This document shows, piece after piece, positions 57,624-64,000 of a DNA stretch of 64,000 nucleotides; position 1 is the stretch's first letter; the number at the start of each line of letters is the position of its first letter. The notes under the pieces are model-generated. The model was not told the origin of the DNA, ran no database searches, and saw nothing but the letters and a program-made list of their open reading frames with translations. The DNA is from Acanthopleura granulata (Eukaryota > Mollusca > Polyplacophora > Chitonida > Chitonidae), in contig JABBOT010000080.1 in NCBI GenBank assembly GCA_016165875.1, forward strand, positions 3,565,205 through 3,629,204, in the 5' to 3' direction. The position numbers and the translations under genes are program-made.

Positions 57624-60600
57624 TGTTTCTGGCAATGCATCGGCTTCAAAGAAAAATCAAGAATCCTGAGCCTGATTTTAATGCTGTTCGTTTGATTTTC
57701 CGTTTTTTCAAGCATGTTGTGTTTGCATGCATTTTCAAGCAACGCAAAATCTGAAGACGATGTTTTCTATGGAGCTAAAATATCTGCAAAGGTAAGCCTA
57801 TACCTTCGTGGCATAGGGAATAGCACTGTAGCTTAGAACGTTTTTTGTATCCATCGCAAAATGAACCGAAATTTAGGCAATAAATACAGTACACCTAATC
57901 TTACAACATCGAAGGCCGGCTTTGGCGATATGGGCTCCGAAGAGATCGATATAATAGAGTTACATCATGGAGAGGCCGGGTGTACTTACATGTACAGTGC
58001 TCCAGAAAAATGCCAGCATCTAGAGTGGGCAGAGGTATATGTAGGCAGAAAAGCTACTGGCTTCAAAGGACGTGGCGGCCGTGTGTAATAATGGCATCAA
58101 AGCATCGTAAAACCTTTGTCGGGCACACTCACAATTGCGTCCACATTACGCATCCATGAAAACGATATGCGAGCTCAATTATGGAATCATAAAAGCCTAC
58201 TTAAAACGTTATTAGTGGGTGAGGCCAAGCCAAACAGTCGGCTTCTGGTGAAAGAACCATCCCTTGTAACTTGTCTTTTTGGCAATGTTCTTCCACGATA
58301 CAGACAATAACACGTCTGGTCACGATAACGAACACATGGGTTCACTGTAACATTTCCCTGTCTAGAGACGTATACGTTAGTATAGCCTAAGTAACATTCA
58401 TGAACAGCATACGAAACAGAGCCTTCCCTGTATTCAACAATGCATATAAATGACACTGTGAAATCCCCGGCCGTCCGTTATTTATCCCATGGTGGAAGAG
58501 GTCATGGATGCATGCGATGAATCGGCGAGGCCTTGGGACAGAGTAAATTGATGTTGTCTTATACTAGTGAAAGCAGTTTGCACCATTGCACTTCAGCACA
58601 CTGAATTGGAGAAGACCTCAAAGACGTGCGTATGAGTGAATGAGGCCTACAAAGCAAGCCATCTACACATAGGGATACCTTATCTATTGTTAGTTACGCA
58701 TCCTTATTTAAATCACACGAATAAGACCTATACTTTTTGACGCCCACTACTTGGAAAGACATATACATACCATCATGAATGATTTCAACCTGTAAGCCAT
58801 CCAACATGTAGGTATGTATATATTATATATAGGCTATAACACTTACACGTCTGAGCCCTGTCCCGTGAATTTCGGTCCAAAATTCAAACGTTCCGATGTA
58901 CGTCTAGTGGAACCGCCACGTGGACCAGTACGGAAGGTGACGTCGATTTAGCACGTGTGACGTCGTCGTCGCGTGGGCCTGATCAAGTGACACCTCAAGC
59001 ATCAGGGGACGTCCTCCGAATAACAAGCCTGATGATGCTTATTTGTCGCAATAATGTTTTGGATGGTCGTAGGCTATACACCAGTGGCTCCTTTGCCTTC
59101 TTGCCCACCGCAGTCTGTTCTAGTCGTTCATTCTTCGAATCGACCACCTATAAGTGCTCAGGAAGGAGATATACATGGGTACAGAGAAAATGTTGTGTGA
59201 TCCAGACAAGAAGCTTGAAAGTCTTTGACAAATCAGATTACACCATCAAAAGAATTTGGCACGTACACTTCAGGCTCCTTGATCGGTGCGCAAACTGCAT
59301 TATATTTGAACAGTCATACAGTTTTTTGTCAAACCCTAAAAACGAAGATACAGATAACACATAGATGTAGCTCATATGAAATGTTTACGATAGGCCCATA
59401 TCCTAGCTTAACATGTACACTGCTTGACTTGAGCCTAAGAGGACATTAAACTGAACAATCATCTAGGTATACACCCTCCAATATTGTAGAATACGCGTGA
59501 TCTTTTGTGACACCATGCACATGTTGACTACATGCTGGGGTCTGTCTTGAACTGATCATGAAAAATCGTGATACGTCCGATAATTGATCTTTATACAATC
59601 TATATTCCTGAAAATGCATAATGAAATACTGAAATATGATAATGCTTCCGTATTCCTGAAGAACACTACCTGTGTTTTAACAGTGTTTGGGGTTGATCAT
59701 GCGCATGCAACATGGGAGAATACATTTGCATTATCTTAACACATCATTTCTGGGCGTGTAAAGCATTTATAGAGTGGGACTGCGTAAAATGACTTAATAT
59801 AGAGTAATATTCAGCGCATGTTTTGGGTCAGCCTGATCATCAGTAAATTGCTTCAGCTTCTAAAGATCACAGTATTAAGACTCATTTGAGCACAAGGGAG
59901 ATTTTGTCAATGCATCCAAATTTCGGATGATTTACACTGTATGCTGCTTGACTCATATTCATCACCATGTATGATATACGGCCCCAAGCTGTCTAAATAC
60001 AAGCGAAAGCAATTATTGTACGCTGTAATGAGTTATTTTTTGTTTAAATGTTTTCGGGGAGAAAAAACAAGGTTGAGAGACCGTCCGAAAATTGTTCTTG
60101 CGTAAAACATATTTCGAGCGCAAGTTGTATACTCTGTAAACCCACTGTGTACGAATTGCACATCCACAATGCATGTGTATAAGCGGTAACAAATTGTGTG
60201 TCACTGATACACATCTAAATGTGGGTGTAATACACTAATTACACAAGATGTTCACTGCTGGTACAGTGGATGCGTATTTTTGGCACAATAATGTGTACCA
60301 CTCGTACATAGTAGTTTTTAAAGAGTACATACAGTTTATAAAGTGTCCATTACACGTAGTGTGTTTAGTGGTCCCTAAACCCTGTAACACTTTGATCAGT
60401 GGGAGAAAGGGGGAAGAAATACTGAAATCAAGTAGGTGTCAGGTGAAAGACCAGTAAACACAGTTGGAAAAATAGTTCGATTCATTTATTTTTTTTTCTT
60501 CAGATTATTTTCAAATAACATTCTAAACTTTGGGGTTCCGCTGTTCTCTGTTAGCGCCCAGTTATGGCGTCACATGCACATTCGTAGCTCTGTGTGTGGA

Positions 60601-61717
60601 TTCTGAATGCAGTGTCTGCCTAACAAGCTATGAATATTTTAAATGTGAAGTCACCACAGTCACAATACATGTATAGCCAGAGAGGGCCACCGTAGAATCC
60701 ATTGTTTCAATTACCGGGTACATTTTACATAGGTGAAAAAAATCTACAAGAGAAGTCAAATGTTTATGGACAGTGTTTAATGACATGATATACTCTAATT
60801 TAATGCTTCCCTTGCCTTTATGGGAAATGGATACATTTCTTGGTGGTCTGAAAAACGACAGTTCTTACACGCAGAAAACGGTATCTAACCACCGACCAAT
60901 CGAATAGAACAGACTATAGCATAAGCTGCACTTAGAAGCTGGTGAGTACGAATATATATAAAAAGATGACCCGTTATGGATACAATTCATAATCCGGACT
61001 CGAGTATAACGACGTTTGCACCGTACAAATGGCCTATATACATCGAATCAATAGACCTACAATTCCGAGCCACGAAGTTCATAAACAATGCCCAGTGCGT
61101 TATGCAGCATTCTAATCCAGGCAAAGGCAATTAAAATAAAACTATGAGAAAAAAGGATAATGATAAATTCGAAACAGGATAAAACCAGGATAAACTATTA
61201 TAATAGACCTAACCATTCAGTTGCCAAAAAGAGTTCTTGTAACATTATATGGAGGAATTTATAAAAGGATTTCAGAGATGCAACAAATATGTTCTGGGAA
61301 CACTATATAGATTAGTGTTCAGGTACCGTTATACATGTAAGTACTGAAAATTGAAACTGAAATCTTCATAGGCCGTGGAAATCTCCAGATATCATCCATT
61401 AAATACTATCTTAAAAAAAGAAAGAACGAATGTGTACGCCACGGGTATCCAAACTGTAACAAAACGGGTCATCTACACTTTGGTGTGCTAGAGGTAGACC
61501 TACACAGCCCTGTGCAGCATGCACCAACACACGCTTTTATACCTCTGTAGTTCACAAAAGTTGTAATTGTTCAATTTTGTTACAGTTTTTGTAGCCTTGG
61601 TAGGCCAACGCGATTGTTTTAACAGTGTGTAGGGAACTAGGCCCACAGCTGGTAATTTCTACACAAATTTGAACAGGCTGCGTAGCACACCGTTCTTTAG
61701 TTGCTACTAGGCATGAA
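57624..61717. other. Long stretch with no supported gene
   Basis: ORFs at 57861, 58116, 58957 and 60248 lack paired splice sites or family resemblance. The block 58910-58990 is GC-rich with CACGTG and TGACGTCG motifs and could be a promoter. A TTTTTTTTTC run lies near 60488. Confidence 0.45.
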
Positions 61718-61825
61718 ATATTGATTTATTTATTTATTTGATTGGTGTTTAACGCCCTACTCTAAAATGTTTCATTTATACAACGGTGGCCAGCGTTATG
61801 GTGGGTGGATTAAACCGGGGGCATG
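61718..61825 (-). mobile_element. SINE, 3' tail and core fragment
   Basis: TTTATTTGATTGGTGTTTAA, CGCCCTACTC, then GGTGGCCAGCGTTATGGTGG. It stops after TTAAACCGGGGGCATG. Confidence 0.8.
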
Positions 61826-63320
61826 AAGTAGGCCATATATAGATGCTGCATACAGATTAGATCAAGAAGAGGAACACAATATTTCGCTCAAATCGTTCCC
61901 AAGGGAATAGCTAATGGTCTACGTTGTCGCTGTGAAATGTCTTAATATGCAGTAGGCCTATACCAGGCAGATTTTTATGACATTTAAAATGGGAATTAAT
62001 ATATGAGGCGACATTGGTTGAGGATTCATAGCTATATGGCCAGAACATGTTTGGAACTGGACCTGCATTTGTACATGCGATTTTGCATTGTGTTTCTGCA
62101 TCTGGTCTTTAATTAACTATTGTCGCACTATGATACAACAAGCCTATATCAGTGTTAATGGAATCTGCAAGGGTTTTACATGTGTACCGTAATAACTAAT
62201 TTTTACAGTTCTCCAGATCGGTCAACCTAATTTATTTCAACCGCCATTCGGGATAAACTTTGTATACATGTAATATTAACATAGGCCGACATCAACGAAA
62301 GCTCACAATTAATTTATTAGGAGAACTTTTAAAGCAAGGCCTACATGCACACCATTTGAACTACATGTACGTTAAAGCATCCCGGACTACGTGTAGCTGA
62401 GTATATATATGATGTTTACGTAGTGAAGGCCTATGCGTACACACTATACACTTGGCCAGCTTACGTGTAAAGCCTAGGTCTAAATGGTCTGGGTAGTCTA
62501 GGTATAAATGTACCATGTACAGCTTTAGAAAGTGCTTTGTCGACCCTTTAACAATAAGCTACTCAGTTTTCACTTTTATATGTATGATACTTACCTTTTA
62601 CTTATTTATGTGTGATAACTGCTTTAAGTCTGTACTAATTTTGTTCCCTTTTCTCCTTTTTTTCGTTTATTCCTTTTCTAACAAAATACATGTATGGGCA
62701 CATCCGGAGTACAAGGGAGATCACTTGTAATGTCAAGCATAGGTGGCGTTTGGAGGGATTTTCAACTGGCGCAGTTCGAAAGTTTGGGTAGTACTTAATG
62801 TTAATAATTATCGTTATCCCAGTTTTAATTTCGTTATGACAAAATATGAAAAACTTGAATGTTGTGCTTTCAGATTCACGATAAGCCTCTGTAATTTCAT
62901 TAAACGAACAATTTTAACGTCCTTTGCACCAGGCGAAATACATGTAAGTGTTGTTGTTGTATACGTGCAAGACATTGTAATTTGTATACCTCATAATAAT
63001 ATTCCTTTTTGTGATCTGAGTGAATAAAAGAGATTAAATTGAATGGTTGAAGATCTTTTTGAAGAGTAATCATAGTCGTATCCTTTCTTTAATAGTGTAA
63101 GTTGTTCATATAAATTTAATAACTCTACGCAGCACCATATCATTCATTTTTGGGAGTTAGGCAACCGTGAGTCTTACAATAATATTGGCTGTGTAAAACG
63201 TTTTATCATCCATTGTGTGCGTGCATTTTGCTCAGTGTTGATGCATGTCATATTTCCTGTGACTTTAAATTTTAACACACGGTTAACCTCATAGTAATTT
63301 TATGTTTATTTATTTTGAAG
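61826..63320. other. Upstream region of the RNF212-like gene, nothing recognised
   Basis: AT-rich. Hydrophobic ORFs at 62515 and 62743 look random. Confidence 0.4.
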
Positions 63321-63452
63321 GTGCTGAGCATGATATTCAGACAATGGCAGATTGGGTTCATTGTAATCTCTGCTTCCATCAGCCAGGTGATGGGCGGAAA
63401 TTCTGTCTAACAAATTGCGGACATATTTATTGTGAACTGTGTTTAAGAGAAG
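63321..63452 (+). CDS. RNF212-like RING finger protein, first coding exon
   Basis: The exon follows TTTTGAAG and is coding from ATG 63344 to 63452, before donor GTAAAG. The 36 full codons begin MADWVHCNLC, then FHQPGDGRKFCLTNCGHIYC, then ELC. The Cys/His spacing and the TNCGH.YC segment are those of the N-terminal RING finger of RNF212/Zip3-type proteins, SUMO or ubiquitin E3 ligases that stabilise recombination factors at meiotic crossovers in the nucleus. The remaining exons should lie to the right. The in-frame ATG at 63302 lies before the predicted acceptor and is probably intronic. Orthology between RNF212 and RNF212B cannot be settled from this exon. Confidence 0.82.
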
Positions 63453-63514
63453 GTAAAGAATCAAATATAGCAGTGAGGTATATAAGTGCTGTCTACCTCC
63501 GGGGGGGGGGGGGA

Positions 63515-63575
63515 ATTTCCATTTAGTCTAGTGGTTGAGGTGTGAAGATCGCTGGTTCAAATCCCCAGCTGGTTA
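63515..63575 (+). repeat. tRNA-like (Pol III promoter) fragment in the RNF212-like intron
   Basis: TTTAGTCTAGTGGTTGAGG is A-box-like and GCTGGTTCAAATCCCCAGC is a B box in a T-arm-like stem. No complete tRNA cloverleaf could be made, so it is probably a SINE head of a third type. A poly(G) run precedes it at about 63500. Confidence 0.5.
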
Positions 63576-64000
63576 CCCCGGTCTCACCAATAATTACGAT
63601 TCCCCCCACCCATCCCCCTCAAAATTATAATGAAATAAGGTGCTAAAAATTAGAAATGAAATTGTTCACATCCAAACAAAGAGCACAGGTAGGTAGATAC
63701 GCTTGAAAACACTCCTAATAGTCACTCCACTGTGTTGGTGAAATGCAATGATATAAATGTATTCAAATGTGGCAGATGTAGGCTTGATTGTACCTTTGGT
63801 AAGTATTCAAGCAGCACAGTGCATTTAGTATACTGTACTCTCTGGTCTTCCTCTTCTCGACTGCTGCAGTATAGATGTACATGTATGTAGAGTCGGGGAA
63901 GGGAATGTAGCCTATATGTATATCCACTGTACCGCAAAGTATCAGTACCACAAGCTGATTTGACATATTATACCATGAGCACAAGTAATCAATCACAGAC
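63576..64000. other. Intron of the RNF212-like gene to the window edge
   Basis: No further exon recognised. The minus-strand ORFs at 63722-63996 are random. Confidence 0.45.

Noticed and set aside
58957..59364. 135-codon plus-strand ORF
   Set aside because: Mixed composition with many Cys and Arg, no domain, no splice support; I judged it a chance ORF.
63515..63575. Functional tRNA gene
   Set aside because: A- and B-box-like sequences are present but no full cloverleaf or acceptor stem can be formed.

Overview
The window is nuclear DNA of an invertebrate animal, most likely a lophotrochozoan and probably a mollusc. It has spliceosomal GT-AG introns, AATAAA signals and animal genes: a vitellogenin-type yolk protein, peroxisomal sarcosine oxidase, glutathione synthetase and an RNF212-type RING protein. 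It also holds many copies of a tRNA-headed SINE whose core resembles the Deu/Nin-type domain. The phylum is inferred from the SINEs and general character; no single gene proves it.

Layout, left to right. The 3' end of a vitellogenin-like gene lies at 898-1603 (+). A two-exon gene of unknown function lies at 5302-6863 (+). A complete nine-exon sarcosine/pipecolate oxidase gene (PIPOX) runs right to left from 28212 to 8887; its exon phases close to a 403-residue protein with an FAD fold, a flavin-linking Cys position and a C-terminal SKL peroxisome signal. Its 9 kb first intron holds a decayed Ty3/gypsy LTR retrotransposon (19919-27473) in the same orientation, and its other introns hold two minisatellites and several inverted-repeat elements. 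A complete eleven-exon glutathione synthetase gene (GSS) runs right to left from 46132 to 35188 and closes to 477 residues. At 54309-51440 (-) are the last four exons of a gene I do not recognise. The right edge carries the first coding exon of an RNF212-like meiotic RING protein (63321-63452, +).

The most unusual object is the retrotransposon. It has a tRNA-Lys(CUU)-type primer-binding site, a large internal deletion that joins the start of gag to the tail of RNase H, a broken integrase, and in the env position a third ORF. That ORF predicts a coiled coil followed by an SGNH/GDSL-type hydrolase with recognisable Ser, G-x-N-D and His blocks, now split by frameshifts. Its 5' LTR is interrupted by 1.85 kb of unrelated DNA flanked by an 81 bp duplication of LTR sequence.

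The non-coding DNA is rich in layered repeats: a roughly 1 kb minisatellite that appears to have grown inside a SINE core, a palindromic element inserted in a SINE, a MITE whose empty site can be read from a second repeat copy 36 kb away, hairpin elements, and several minisatellites built from 19-22 bp monomers. PIPOX makes hydrogen peroxide in peroxisomes and GSS makes glutathione, but nothing in the sequence shows that the two neighbours are co-regulated. All exon models were read by eye from splice signals, reading frame and family resemblance; no alignment or transcript data were available.
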